Shown: positions 53,501-64,000, numbered from the stretch's first letter. The stretch: 64,000 nucleotides of DNA from Hyaloperonospora brassicae (GCA_947650285.1 CANTFL010001450.1:1-64000), one strand, 5' to 3'. Program-made: numbers and translations. Notes: generated by a model not told the origin, from the sequence alone.

Positions 53501-55882
53501 ATCGCTATTCTTGATGACTTCGCTCGCGTGTCAGGTCTTTGGACAAATCGGGCTAAATCAATGGTCCTCGAGCTACACCCGCGCGGATCAGCGCAACCTG
53601 TAAGCACCTGTTGTATCACTCTGATGGCCCTCGGCGAAGATTGCCGGTATCTTGGTGTTCTGGTGGGACAACAGGTTGCGGTGGACGATATCTGGAATAA
53701 GTGCATCCGATCTCTCTGGAGCCGACTTGTATTAGCGCAAGAGAAGACGCACACGGTGGAATTACGGGATCAGCTCACCAGTGCTAGTGCTGTCCCTAAA
53801 ATCACGCTTTTATCACGGCACTGTTGGCCTCCTCCCGCCGTGGTTACCATGCTGCACAGCTTGATTATTGACTTTGTCTGGGGCGTCCGTGATGGTAAGC
53901 GGTCTTGACCGTGGGTCCTTCCTGAGATAGCTTCTTTAACAATCCCTCAGGGGGTCTAGCGGTGCCTTGAATTCGGACGGAATTGATGACTATGGCAGCT
54001 ACAGCAATTGGACATTGGGCAGATACTCTTTATTCAAGGGACTTAATACTTGGTGATTACTTGTGGGATCGAGCGGGCCAGGTCCGGCTTATATCACGAC
54101 TTGTTGGACTGAATACAAGCATCCTCGATATCGAGCGACTCCATGGCAAACCGGGTCCAAAATTGATGGTTTTTATGCGGCTCGTCATGCTCGCCAAGGC
54201 GCGGTCAGGGAAGTCTGCAGATGTGCCGTCTCTTTTACATCGAGAGCTGCGGTAGCCTATAATGACGACGGTAGTGTCACCGTTGATGTTTGGCGGGTTC
54301 TTGATGATCGACTGCGCGCCGGGATGCGTGCTGAAGTTGCGGCGTCGGGTCGATTTGGTCACCGACGGCTTGTCCATTCCACGCTCAAGGATGCGTCGTA
54401 GCTGCGAGAATACGGGGTACGGCTTACACATTAAATGGAGCCGCCTTTGCCCTGGGTTTGACTTACCTTGGCAAGGCAATGTCTTGGAAGACTTTGCAGA
54501 CTGACATTGTCTTGTTCTCTCCCACGAGTGACATGGCGACCCAGTCGATGGCGAAGAGACGGCATTTCGGGTCCTTCTGCCTCGCACTTCTTTACAATTT
54601 CCCGTCTCTGGTCTATCGGGCGCTGGAACCTGGGTCCCTAATTTCGTACTCAACGAAGGTGCACCAATTCCATGACTGGCTTCTCACCAGTGAAGGTACA
54701 TCTCTCCTTCATATCGATACGGGTATGGAATGTGGGTTGCAACCCGTCTCGTCGATGACGGCGTGCGATATCGCCGCGCCCTCATCCAGTGGAACTCCTG
54801 TTCACTTTGGCGCGCATCCGATGCTTACGCGGGTTGTCCACCTGTGGGCCGGTCGTCGACGGTGGCGGCCACATCGAAAGAAACTCAAACAGCTTATCTC
54901 CAGGCGGCGCTATATGGAAGGAACTAGACTTTTCGAGGAACGGGTTGAAAAGGCGGACTTTCACGTGATATCGGAAGGTTCACCATTGATCACGTGGAGA
55001 GACATTCGACGAATTCGTGCGTCCTTTCTGAACAACGCTCGGACGATATATCGATTGAAGAGTAACAGTTTCGCGCTCTGGAATTGGGCAAAGCAAGATC
55101 TGTCGTGACCCGTATTTGAATGTGGGGGATGCTGGTCCAGCTCTGACGAGACATATCTTTTGGACATGCCCTAGCGCGCGTCGACTCTGGGAATACCATC
55201 TTGATCGGTAGCGATGGCTTGGTACGTTCCCCGAGGATGACTTGCCTGTCTGGGTGTTTGGACTGGACCTACCGGGGATTCAGCCCAACGTCTGGGTTGT
55301 TTTCAGGCACTCTTTGAACACAGGCGCTGATTTATTGAAAGCTCAGGCTGCGGTATTCCCGGCAGCTCGAGAGCTGTGGCGTTTTGTCGTATCAACGACA
55401 CTTCATGTCATCTGGGTCGAGCGCCTCCGCCGCATGGAAGACCCGTATCTATCACAGGATGCTCACACAGCTAGGGCCAAGACTATCTTTTGCCCGTCGG
55501 TTCAAAGATTTCGTGGATAAACCTACCAGCCCAACATGGGGGAGGACGGGCAACTGTTTGCGCAGGTACGGTCGGCCTTGGCTGATACACTCCTCTGCTA
55601 CGACGAACCTCCTTTGCATCACGTACGTCCTATCGAACGGTGCCCAGTAGTGCTCTACCTCCTCTTTTTTGACGGAGGATCCCACGGAAATCCAGGTCCA
55701 GGCGGATCTGGATCTTTCATTGTCCGACTTCACGTTCCGATGCACGCCACATGCGTTTTGTGGGTATCGAGCGTGGCATATGCCGCTGCCGATACTACCA
55801 AAAATATCACTGAGTACTGGAGGCTCGTCCACGGCCTTCGGCGAGCAAAGGCCAGCGACTACTTACCCCTTCATGTCATTGG
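50535..55882 (+). pseudogene. LINE ORF2: endonuclease, RT, RNase H (broken)
   Basis: The endonuclease part at 51291-51872 has LLQETS, RGGVAMLLNP, VANVYLPS and VGGGFNCTLEPRLDRS; the usual GGDFN reads GGGFN, so a catalytic Asp is lost. RT at 52514-53176 has KRGKAAGPDEINN, LDHRPIALLNSDHKLFTKIL, QVGFVPKRSIHTALD and LLLDFAKAYDTL. It continues in a new frame at 53195-53908 with IRQGCPLAPLLFFLALD and the catalytic YADDTAVY. A Cys/His tail with HIFWTCPSARRLW appears near 55130-55190. RNase H begins at about 55660 with LLFFDGGSHGNPGPGGSG and stops at the Gypsy LTR. At least six frame breaks are visible. Confidence 0.9.
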
Positions 55883-56274
55883 TGTAACGGGGCAGCCCGT
55901 TACATGGAATTGTCACTTTAAAGAAAGTGACAATAAAGAATATTAAGTTGAATATTCTTTGAACAATATCACCAATAGTGGTGATATTGATGGGTCGACC
56001 AAAGAGTCTGTTCATTGGTTGATATCTTGATGATATCAACCCACCAATCGCCGCAAGACGCGCGCAATGAGTGGTGACGAGACGTCACCATACACTCAGT
56101 TAGATTAGAATAATTAAGTTAAGTCAAACATAGAGACAGTAGTTAAAAGACTTAATTATATTAATATAACCGTTCTGCTTTTACCTTACCTACGCTTCCT
56201 CGCTTGCCACGTGTACGTCTGTCGGGGCACCGATACCCTTGCGTTAAGTTCACGCAAGGGTGTGCCCCGTTACA
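55883..56274 (+). repeat. Solo Gypsy LTR inside the LINE
   Basis: The 392-bp sequence from TGTAACGGGG to CCCCGTTACA is an LTR of the same family as copies 1 and 2, in plus orientation. It is the best example of the chained palindromes: ATTGTCACTTT/AAGTGACAAT, AAAGAATATT/AATATTCTTT, CAATATCACC/GGTGATATTG, GGTTGATATC/GATATCAACC. The flanking 5-mers (ATTGG left, GCAAC right) do not match, and LINE sequence does not resume on the right. The LTR therefore marks a deletion or exchange. Confidence 0.93.
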
Positions 56275-59206
56275 GCAACCCATCGGCCGAGCAAAAGCGC
56301 GAGAAAGTGTCAATGATCGTTGCGCACCGTTTGTTACAGCGTGTGCCACCTACAATGACGAGAAAAGAGCTCGACCGGTGTACTTGATGTCGCCACTCGC
56401 ATTAGACGGCTATGCAACGTTTACGTCGATCCGGTTGTGAACGAAAGGTCTAGCTTTCAGTCAGCAATGACGAGGACGCCTAGATTGATACCCAGATACG
56501 TAGCCACCGACTTAGGGCGTATGCATATCTATTGTGGCGGCTCTGTAAGCTCATTGTGGTGAGTATGTTCATCTGTAAATGTTCTGGTGCAACACGTAGG
56601 CGACCTGCTCATCTATCTTTGCTGGGTCAATCAGTCAAGCGATCGCAATAGCTCAGCTGTCTGAGAAGGAGAAGACACATGTGTACGCAGTGTTGGGCGA
56701 GCCAAGCGCTGCGAGGACATCTTGAAACAGTGCATATGCATTGATTTGTAGCGATGATTGATGGACAATCGATGCTGTAGAGCGCAAAGAACTGGCCACC
56801 AGAGTGACGTGAAGTATGGCCATCACAGACTGCAGGCCAAAACGAGCTGAGTGTTACACTGCATCGATTGCACAAGACAAGTCAACAAGCAGAGTTTGTG
56901 ATGTGGATGCCATGTAAGTGCTGTCATACAAAGGAGCGCTGTAAAGAAGTCGAGATCAAAATGATATACCGCCTCACGTGCTAGCAGACGTAGAGCGATC
57001 GACCGTCCCGAGTGAAGCAGTCTGATGGTAAGACAAAGGCATGATGACAGGCCCTTGGCTGGCAGAGGGACCTATCGGGCCAGAGGAGCTTATTTGAAGG
57101 CGACTCTGGGCTTTGTGGTATAAATGAGAATGAATTGAATGTTAGCGATAGCGCGTGGCGCTCTACAGATACTCTATACCACTGCTCTGTGTGTCGTGAG
57201 CGCTCTACAGATAATCTATACCGCTGTGTACTACGTCTCATGCGCGTGGGTTCATACTGGCTGATTCTGGTCTGGTGGGTAATAATATGCAATATACTGA
57301 CAACTGGTCGGACCAGGTTGAAGTGGAGATGACGTCTCAGTCACGTCGAATAGGCGCGCGTATTGAGTATGACGGAATAAGGGTGAGAGCAAACTTGGCG
57401 GAAAAAGCAGTGACAAGGCCGAATGACCTGCGCTATGGAGCAACGTGACTGTACCTCAGTCGCTAGGAGTCAGGGTGACGAATATATGGGGTGGAAGTGC
57501 CGATGAAAGTGGGCTTGTACATCGCACTATGCTGAATTGAGCCTTCGCACTGAAGAAACTGCACACTGAGATTATGTCCACCAACAATCATCTCGACACA
57601 TCGTCACGAACGATGGTGCCTTGGAGACGAGAAAGGAAGGCCAGGCTTGCTGCGGGCTTTCTCGTATAAACGCAGTACCTTGAGAAAGGGTTTGTGCCTA
57701 AGTTTGCTGCTGTGCTCTGAATCTCACACGTTCATCTCACACATTCTAGAACATGTAGCGGTCAGCTGTGAATCGCCAAAGAAAATACTTGCGCTCTGAT
57801 CGTTGCTACGCTGATGGTGACGCAGGCTCTCTGTGCACGAAACGAAGTGATGATTGCGTCTCGTTTAGTTTGAGCGTGTGTAGATCTAAAATAGAGCGAG
57901 AACAAAAACTGCTAGACTTGAGCAGGGCGTCGATTGACGAGTACCGGTTCGGCACTTTTTGCTGCCGAGGGTAGTGCCCGCACATTTCAAGGAAATCGCG
58001 CAGAGAAGTTGGTACCAATTTGCATAAAGTTTCGTTGGTCGATTGTGTCCGTCGGTGCGTGTTCCGAGCGGTTGCGTGCATGGTCTCCCTTCCTGTCAAT
58101 CATTTTCTTCGTCCGCATCAGCAATCGGAGCTACATGCAAGCAAAAGCTCAAGATAGTTGTGTCTTTCTTGCACTGACGTACGCTGCCCTGCATGATGAC
58201 AACACTCATTCTACTACATAGTCTGCAGCATATTGTCGCGCATATAGAGAGCCGGTAGTGTATAGAGAGCCGGTAGTACATAGAGAGCCGGTAGTAACGT
58301 GACTAGCTTCCCTGCCTGCAGACCATGTGCCGCCCGTGTCCCACGTCGTTCGCCATTACGATGTAGCGTCAGATGCGTTGAAAATATCGCGAGGACCGAC
58401 AGCAGTCCTGAATGATTGTAGCCAGCCCCGTCTTATATAGCCCTACTGTATAAAATCTGTTTTTAAGTGCCATCTTTCAATCAGAGCCTCCCCTTAAACA
58501 TAACCACAGGTACCCGTGAAATTCACTCCACAAACCTACCCCTCCAACTGACCCCCGATCAGAACCTCTCCCGAAGCAACTAAGAGTAGTCTTATCGGAT
58601 TCTAGAACCTACCAGAACACCACAACGCCAAAGTGGTATATGCTTCAGCATGCTCTACGCAATTGCTACTAGTAAAATACAACATAGGTTCCCATTTCCT
58701 GATCGACCATGGGTCGCCAACTAGCGCGGGGGGGCATGAGACCCGACCGTTTGATCACTACGAGCAAATTTGCAGAATAAAATGTTAAGCACGAGAATTG
58801 TGCTGGCGTCTGGTTTGACGTCGTCTTATCACGATTTCTTCGCTCAATCTTGTTCCAACAAAATGTAAAATTTTACCCCAATTTCAAAGCCTAAATTTTT
58901 ATCTCCTTTATTTTCGTTTGTTCTTATACCAAATCATCAGTCTTAAATAAACCCTCCCCTTTGATAATAATCCACTCTAGGGTGGGGTTATGACGAAAAT
59001 CCCATTGAATTTATAAACATACAGGTATTACAGTAGATGGCGTGCGGGGTTCCAGATGGTGCAGGCACATCATTATGCAAATCGCAACAGAAACCATATG
59101 GCTTGTGATCGCATTTCTCAGCTTAGAGCGAGAGAGCGAGAGAGCGAGCAAGGGCATCTCTTGGTTGTGTTTGATGTTCGGACCCGACTTCGATCGTGCA
59201 TCGAGC
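56275..59206. other. 2.9 kb without a firm gene
   Basis: No recognisable coding frame. A small minus-strand frame (57806-58099, 97 codons) has no family features. A stretch at about 58420-59040 differs in composition from its neighbours, being A/C-rich on the plus strand with long runs of CC and AA pairs. It may be a foreign or non-coding repeat. Confidence 0.4.
58245..58298 (+). repeat. 18-bp tandem repeat, three copies
   Basis: The unit TAGAGAGCCGGTAGTGTA is repeated three times, with changes only in the last three or four bases of each unit. It is AG-rich and non-coding. Confidence 0.9.
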
Positions 59207-59220
59207 TCATTCATCAAGTT
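59207..59220 (+). promoter_or_regulatory. Oomycete initiator element of the effector-like gene
   Basis: TCATTCATCAAGTT, preceded by GC so that the full GCTCATT start is present, matches 12 of 14 positions of TCATTYYNCAWTTT. It ends 65 bp before the ATG at 59286, as is usual for oomycete transcription starts. Confidence 0.7.
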
Positions 59221-59285
59221 GCGAGGCACGCAACGCACTATCCATCCACTACTCCACGTTTGATATCGCAAGCACCCACACGCCC

Positions 59286-59633
59286 ATGCGTCTCAGCTAT
59301 TTTTTTGCGGCCATTGTAGCGGCATCGTTTCACGCGGGCGGCATTGCGCTTCCTACGGCTCAGGACTTCAACACAGCCCGACTCGAGGAGGTCGCACCTG
59401 CGATCGTTACCGCCTTTTCTCACGCAAAGAAAGGGGGGAATCTACGTACTGGCAAGAAGAGCGCTCGGAACGAGGCACTGGAAGAAGAACGTGGGTTCGG
59501 ATCGTGGCTCAAGAAAGTCTTATGCTTCGGTGGTGACGACATTAGGAAAACCGAGCTGTTCCAGCGCTCTACCCCACTGTCACAAATTCACATGTTGAAG
59601 GACAAGGGTTTCAAACATCGGGACAAGTATTAG
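59286..59633 (+). CDS. Secreted RxLR-EER-like effector candidate (GxLR variant)
   Basis: The 115-residue protein starts MRLSYFFAAIVAASFHAGGI, a clear signal peptide with cleavage likely near residue 19-21. The start at 59286 is supported by the initiator 65 bp upstream; a longer in-frame start at 59196 would lie before the initiator and spoil the signal peptide. At residues 51-54 stands GNLR followed by TGKK, the place and context where RxLR effectors have RFLRTxK, and at residues 66-69 EEER, the EER motif. The arginine at the first RxLR position is replaced by glycine, as in some downy-mildew effectors. The C-terminal 45 residues (GSWLKKVLCFGGDDIRKTEL, then a basic end HRDKY) are too short for a full WY domain. 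A host-directed effector role is inference. Confidence 0.7.
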   Translation: MRLSYFFAAIVAASFHAGGIALPTAQDFNTARLEEVAPAIVTAFSHAKKGGNLRTGKKSARNEALEEERGFGSWLKKVLCFGGDDIRKTELFQRSTPLSQIHMLKDKGFKHRDKY

Positions 59634-60925
59634 TTCGCCAAAGCCTCCTTGACATGCCGTCGCGTCGTGCGTGGCAGACAGAGAGAAAGAAAGCGTGCAT
59701 TAGTTTGTTCGTGTAATGCATAAGCAGCTGGCATGTTGTAGCGTGGTAGAGTTGTTGCTTCCTAGGGACCCAACATACAAATGCTAATCCACTTTTCGGT
59801 ACGCTGAGCAAATTGGTTTCGCTGGTTGCACATCAGCCACTGTGTCACGTCGTCTGTACCCCTCTTTCCTAGCCCTTTCGCCCCCTACATCACTGATCGT
59901 AATTTCGCCCTACAGCTTGCAAACTTGCGTTTACTCAGTCAGAAGAAACTAAATCATTTTCAAGCCCGAAAAAGCCCGTATAGTGGCGTCGTCAGTGAAG
60001 TGACACGCTAATACTATCGATGCTTTGGCTACAGCAGGAGCTTGGGTAAACGCTGCCATTACGCTGCCAACACCATGTAGCTCACGTCATGATGGCAAGC
60101 CAGAAAATGAGTAAGTTTGGTGTCCTGTACAGCTTACGTACGCACTAACTCAATCTCGTTCTAGTCAAGGTTTCCAGTTACGCACCATATCATGCCAATT
60201 ACACAGTGCTGCAGGTAGTTATACTTATTCTTTTTCGGTTCTAGGCAGCGAGACTCGACCCTAGCTTCCCTAATGACGTCGTCGTGGCTCTAGATTACGT
60301 AGGTCGTCTCAAGCTCCCTGGCAAGCTTCAATCTGCACGCACAAAGTTGCATGGCAATATGCTCAGGGCGTCCAGCTCTGCACGCGGTTTAGCGAAGGGA
60401 ACTACAGGTTGCCGGGAGTTACTATGACCAAGCTCAGTATTGTCCGGACAACCAGGCTTTGACAATGGCTCATGCGACGGTAACAATGCCACTGGTGTGT
60501 TGCTTGAAATGAAAAGTTGCATTGCAGCTTGACAGGAGAGCGCTGTCGGATGCTTGATACCAGACGAATGTGATCATGCAAGAAGCGATTTGCGATAGAC
60601 TGGTCTCCAATGTTGTGATGGTTCAGCTGCCCCATGCGAATGGGAGATAGACATGCAGGTCAATGGTACCATACTGCTGCTCCGGGCATCCCAAGAGCAA
60701 ACGGGCCTCACGGAAGGCTCATTCGACTTTTCTTCTTGCGTTGCCCGAGTGGAGCCAGTCCAGAGCTTCCAATACTTCCTTGATGTGGTCTAGACATGCG
60801 CGATCGACGACCTTGATGACTCCCAGCTCGCCTGTGAGTTCGCGACGGCGATGAAGCCCATTCCCAGACGGTCACGTCTTTGTCTTGCACTCTGTGTTAC
60901 CCAGCATAAATCAAAACGTCCAACG
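59634..60925. other. Intergenic, possible short spliced gene at 60089
   Basis: From 60089 a reading MMASQKM is followed by a well-formed intron (GTAAGT donor at 60111, CTAAC branch-like site, CTAG acceptor ending at 60164) and then IKVSSYAPYHANYTVLQ. The continuation AARLDPSFPNDVVVALDYVG is reached only by removing 30 bp, which is too short for a normal intron. It may be a decayed gene. On the minus strand near 60750-60860 there is a protein-like piece (LGVIKVVDRACLDHIKEVLE) with stops around it. Confidence 0.3.
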
Positions 60926-63103
60926 TCAGCTCAAAAGGTCAATCCTGCCTACGAAAGAATGCTTTGATCGAACGCACCGCATCGCCCGCGCGCTGATTCG
61001 GGGGTCCTTTTTCACGGCAGCGACAACTTTCGGCCAGACGGACTTACAAAGCCATGCTCGATCTTGCAGCGATTGTTTCCCAAACAAGTGGTCGCGGAGA
61101 CTCTCGACCGGGTAGCATTGATCTGCGTGGCGCGTCCGGTCCAAAAGGAGAAAGCGCACCTCCCTGACAAATCGGTCCACGAGTTGGCGCCTCGTGCGGT
61201 ACAGGAGAAACTGCCGGTAACCAGAGACTAGTGCTGCCCCCAATGCGACAGCTAGTAAAATGAGCACGGTGTGCTCGTACAGTTGACGTTTGGCGCGGCA
61301 TGCCCACGGAACGACTCTTTTGCCCACCATAAGCTGAGTCTGATCTTCGGTGGCAGAAACATCCTCGAGGTCACGCAAGGCCATGTCTAAGGCACGATTG
61401 AACACGTAATCACGGGACAAATCGGGCACTGTCTTTTCGAACGATGACGACTGAGCCACAAGCGCCTGCACATCCGAAAGCAGCACTTTGACCGGTGCCG
61501 TAACATCACGCGCAGGCTTCGGCGCGCTGCTGTCGGAGTGTAGAAAGGTCCAAAACGAGACATTGTCGCACGCACTCTTGGCAGCTTTGTCGACAATAAC
61601 TTTCCGTATATAGAACGCGAGTCGATTGAGACTTGCCTGCACTTCCGAGTTCTCCTTGCACAACCCATGCTGCAACTCATAGGGCGTAGCGCACGATATG
61701 ATAGAGCCATTGAGACAATTCCCGTACACGGGACATGGTTGACACATGGGTTCCGAGCCGTGCGTCTTCATTGCAGCAGTGCTGGTAAATGGCTGAAGCG
61801 CTTTCGAGCGATCGAAAGCGTCGGCCGGATCAGCCAACACGAAAGTGCCGTCGTCCACCTCACTCCATTCACTGTCACAATACGGCAAAGGTGCTTTCAA
61901 CACACTCTTCACAAACGGTACAGCCACAACCATCGCACAGAGCAGCACAGCACCCGACACGAGCCACACGAAAAAGTGCCGCCAGTTCATGGGCATCACC
62001 TTGCTCAGGCGTTCAATCTTGCTTTCAGTCGACTCCTCGTCCGTCTCCACTTCCTCTCCAACCAAATGGAGACGACGTCCAACCACGCCATTCCCTCCTC
62101 CATCGACAATGTCGTGGTCCATGTTTTGACGTTTACTCAACTCTCGAGTCTCTTGCACCCACGCACTCGGCGTGACACTTCTCTTCCTCCTTCCGCTTCC
62201 TTCTTGACTCGGCAGCAACGTCCCGCCCAAATGAGCATCTCTTGTTCGACACCCACCAAGTGCCGTCTCTTTGTCCTCCTTCACGAAGGAATATTCACGC
62301 TGCAACCGCTGTCGACGTTGACGAAGCACCTGTCGGTCTCTCCGCTCGCGGCCTGTAAGTGCGTCTTCCGATGGGAATCGGCGTGTCACACGTGGCGTGC
62401 TCACGCTCAAGAGTGTGTGTAAGATATCGTCTCCTTCCACCATCTCTGGAGTCGTCGCGTGCGCCACAGATGCCCGACAATCCTCGCGGTTGTCGACATC
62501 ACCTTTGCTTTTTATAAAAAGCATTTTCGATCCACTTGGACGTCGCTCATCGGACGTAGTGTCGCACTGAGTCAACGGCGGACATGGCGCCCTCGACGCG
62601 GGACGGGCAGTGTGTCTTGCAGCTGCTACCGACGCGTCTGCATGCACCAGGGCGCGACTCCGAGAAAGTGGACTCTGCACCGATGGGTCGGCACGTCGGC
62701 CAAAAAGTGACTGCGGCTGTTGGTTGTCACCGCGGAGGGTGTTTTGGTGGCGTGACGTTTTTTGAAAAGCACTTTTTTCGGCGTCAAAACGTGCTTGCGC
62801 AGGGGACACCGCACGTAGCGGAACAGCTGTACGCTGTCGCGCGGATCCCGCCGAGCGACGCTCGACGTCGGTGGTCGACGCAGTAGGAGACGCTGACGAT
62901 ACAGTCGACAAGAGAGCACGTCGACGTTTGACGCGCGGGCCGTCGGCAGCGGTGGACGGTCTGCGCTTCGGGCGGACAGCGGGCGCTGTGCTGGGGGCGG
63001 AGTGATGGTCACGGCGGAGCTCCATGCGTTTTGAGAGGCTTTTCGAGCGGTATGGGATATCATGTCGAAAGCGTTTGATGCTGGATATTGCATGAGAAAA
63101 CAT
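60926..63103 (-). CDS. Man1/Src1 C-terminal domain protein, inner nuclear membrane
   Basis: The open frame extends up to 63373. The start at 63103 (MFSHAISSIKRFRHDIPYRS, 725 aa) is a compromise, and 63025 is also possible. The N-terminal half is basic, Ser/Arg-rich and disordered, with a bipartite nuclear signal (RPKRRPSTAADGPRVKRRR). Membrane segment 1 is at about 375-397 (FFVWLVSGAVLLCAMVVAVP), and segment 2 at about 612-632 (VLILLAVALGAALVSGY). Between them lies the lumenal Man1-Src1 domain with its Cys pattern CQPCPVYGNC ... C ... C. After segment 2 comes a winged-helix-like tail (YPVESLRDHLFGKQ, WPKVVAAVKKDPRISA). Proteins of this type (Man1, yeast Heh1/Heh2) sit in the inner nuclear membrane and bind chromatin and nuclear-pore assembly factors. 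I see no LEM/HeH domain at the N-terminus. No intron is needed. Confidence 0.85.
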   Translation of the reverse strand: MFSHAISSIKRFRHDIPYRSKSLSKRMELRRDHHSAPSTAPAVRPKRRPSTAADGPRVKRRRALLSTVSSASPTASTTDVERRSAGSARQRTAVPLRAVSPAQARFDAEKSAFQKTSRHQNTLRGDNQQPQSLFGRRADPSVQSPLSRSRALVHADASVAAARHTARPASRAPCPPLTQCDTTSDERRPSGSKMLFIKSKGDVDNREDCRASVAHATTPEMVEGDDILHTLLSVSTPRVTRRFPSEDALTGRERRDRQVLRQRRQRLQREYSFVKEDKETALGGCRTRDAHLGGTLLPSQEGSGRRKRSVTPSAWVQETRELSKRQNMDHDIVDGGGNGVVGRRLHLVGEEVETDEESTESKIERLSKVMPMNWRHFFVWLVSGAVLLCAMVVAVPFVKSVLKAPLPYCDSEWSEVDDGTFVLADPADAFDRSKALQPFTSTAAMKTHGSEPMCQPCPVYGNCLNGSIISCATPYELQHGLCKENSEVQASLNRLAFYIRKVIVDKAAKSACDNVSFWTFLHSDSSAPKPARDVTAPVKVLLSDVQALVAQSSSFEKTVPDLSRDYVFNRALDMALRDLEDVSATEDQTQLMVGKRVVPWACRAKRQLYEHTVLILLAVALGAALVSGYRQFLLYRTRRQLVDRFVREVRFLLLDRTRHADQCYPVESLRDHLFGKQSLQDRAWLCKSVWPKVVAAVKKDPRISARAMRCVRSKHSFVGRIDLLS

Positions 63104-63373
63104 CGAGATAAAGTCGCTCGATGTCGGCGTCAGCGACGTAGTTCGACGAAAGTGTCTTTCATTTTGGGCAAGTCCTTTATAGTATAGGGGGCAGATGGAG
63201 AAAAGACGGCGACAGAAGGTAGCGCGATTGTGAGTTAGGACAATGGGCTGTGCACTATCGAGAAAGGTAGAGCATTGGTATAAACAAGTACGCCTGCAGT
63301 TGATGCGACGATGGTGCCGATCGTCAACACGAAGTGGCGTAACGACTTTCTCGAAAGGTCTTTCGGTCGACAA

Positions 63374-64000
63374 TTCACCGAAGCTGTAGCTCCTTTGAAG
63401 CGGATGAAGACAGTCTGTTCAGTTGTACAGAATATTTGACGAGATGAAAAGTCATTGGACCGAACGCATCATTTGAATGGCATAGACGAGTTGTACAGCT
63501 CGTTGCGGTGATAGTGACGGCAAAGTGTGACCACTTGGCACACAAAGAAGAGCAGTGCGATGAAACGTATATGCAATGCGTCAAAGAAACACTTCGAATG
63601 TCCATAGCGGAGTTGTCTGTCGTTCAATCGTTTTTGGTCGACAAATGACACTACGGACGCCGCTGCCACACTCGACCGTTCGAAACCTCAAGCAACTGTT
63701 GCGTCGCTAATCGGACGTAGGCCAAGCTACCGGTTGCTATTTCGCACTGCCAAATCGTATCACACGTTTTGTGAAGTAGCCATTTTGTAGTAAAAACGCT
63801 CGACGTGCTTGGAGTTCGTGAGGCAAATGATTGATGGAGTCTTGTAACATGACGCGCCGTCAGAAGACGGAGGCAGAGTTATGTGGCGAATGAATGAGCC
63901 AATCGTGCCCTAGAAACTATGGCATATAGGTTGTCAGGCATCATTGTCGTGAGTTTATTTCAATAAATCCGCCAGACGCTGGTGCTTTTGCAGAAGCTGC
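63374..64000. other. Upstream of the Man1-like gene, no gene seen
   Basis: Short frames on the minus strand (63375-63669) lack features. The promoter of the Man1-like gene probably lies at about 63110-63300; I found no strong initiator match there. Confidence 0.4.

Larger units (their letters stand above)
47160..55882 (+). mobile_element. LINE-type retrotransposon, decayed, 3'-truncated
   Basis: A non-LTR element with the order ORF1 (zinc-knuckle protein), then ORF2 with apurinic-type endonuclease, reverse transcriptase, a Cys/His motif and RNase H. It is broken by many frameshifts and stops and ends abruptly in RNase H, where a Gypsy LTR begins at 55883. No RNase H sequence resumes behind the LTR, so the 3' end is lost. 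The 5' border near 47160 is estimated from where ORF1-like coding starts. Confidence 0.9.

Noticed and set aside
60089..60420. Short spliced gene MMASQKM + IKVSSYAP...
   Set aside because: The first intron is convincing, but the second would be only 30 bp and the product is short and unrecognised; kept only as a note.

Overview
The window reads as nuclear DNA of a plant-pathogenic oomycete (Peronosporales: Phytophthora or downy-mildew type). The evidence is sequence-based. Three short genes are preceded by matches of differing quality to the oomycete initiator (GCTCATTYYNCAWTTT). Introns are short, with GTRNGT donors. One gene encodes a small secreted protein with a GxLR...EEER effector-like motif. 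The interspersed repeats are Ty3/Gypsy chromoviruses and a LINE. I cannot name the species.

Layout. 1-2429: 3' end of a Ty3/Gypsy chromovirus (+), with its chromodomain, an antisense ORF and a 395-bp LTR. 2430-24867: about 22 kb of AT-rich DNA without recognisable genes. It holds two independent solo LTR-like elements of another family (11631-12156 and 12685-13213), each with a perfect 5-bp target duplication, and a hammerhead-ribozyme-like motif (15434-15476). 24868-32859: a nearly full-length second copy of the first Gypsy family, in inverted orientation, with two LTRs, gag, protease, RT-RNase H, integrase, chromodomain and the antisense ORF, broken by several lesions. 33967-36574: two small host genes, one spliced and SCP2-like, one a repeat-rich basic protein. 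36575-41894: no firm gene. 41895-43581: a spliced GH16 glucanase-like membrane-anchored protein, with a (TC)74 tract just upstream. 43582-47160: no firm gene. 47160-55882: a decayed LINE (ORF1, APE endonuclease, RT, RNase H), cut off by a Gypsy LTR at 55883-56274. 56275-64000: an effector-like gene (59286-59633) and a minus-strand gene for an inner-nuclear-membrane Man1/Src1 C-terminal-domain protein (60926-63103).

The most unusual signal is in the Gypsy family. Its LTRs, coding regions and antisense ORF are packed with short perfect inverted repeats (8-12 bp arms, loops of a few nt) at roughly one per 30-45 bp. They often lie at synonymous sites of conserved pol motifs. At homologous places in the two copies a stem is kept although the arm sequence has changed, including one compensatory G-C to A-T exchange. 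I know of no described family like this. All comparisons were made by eye.
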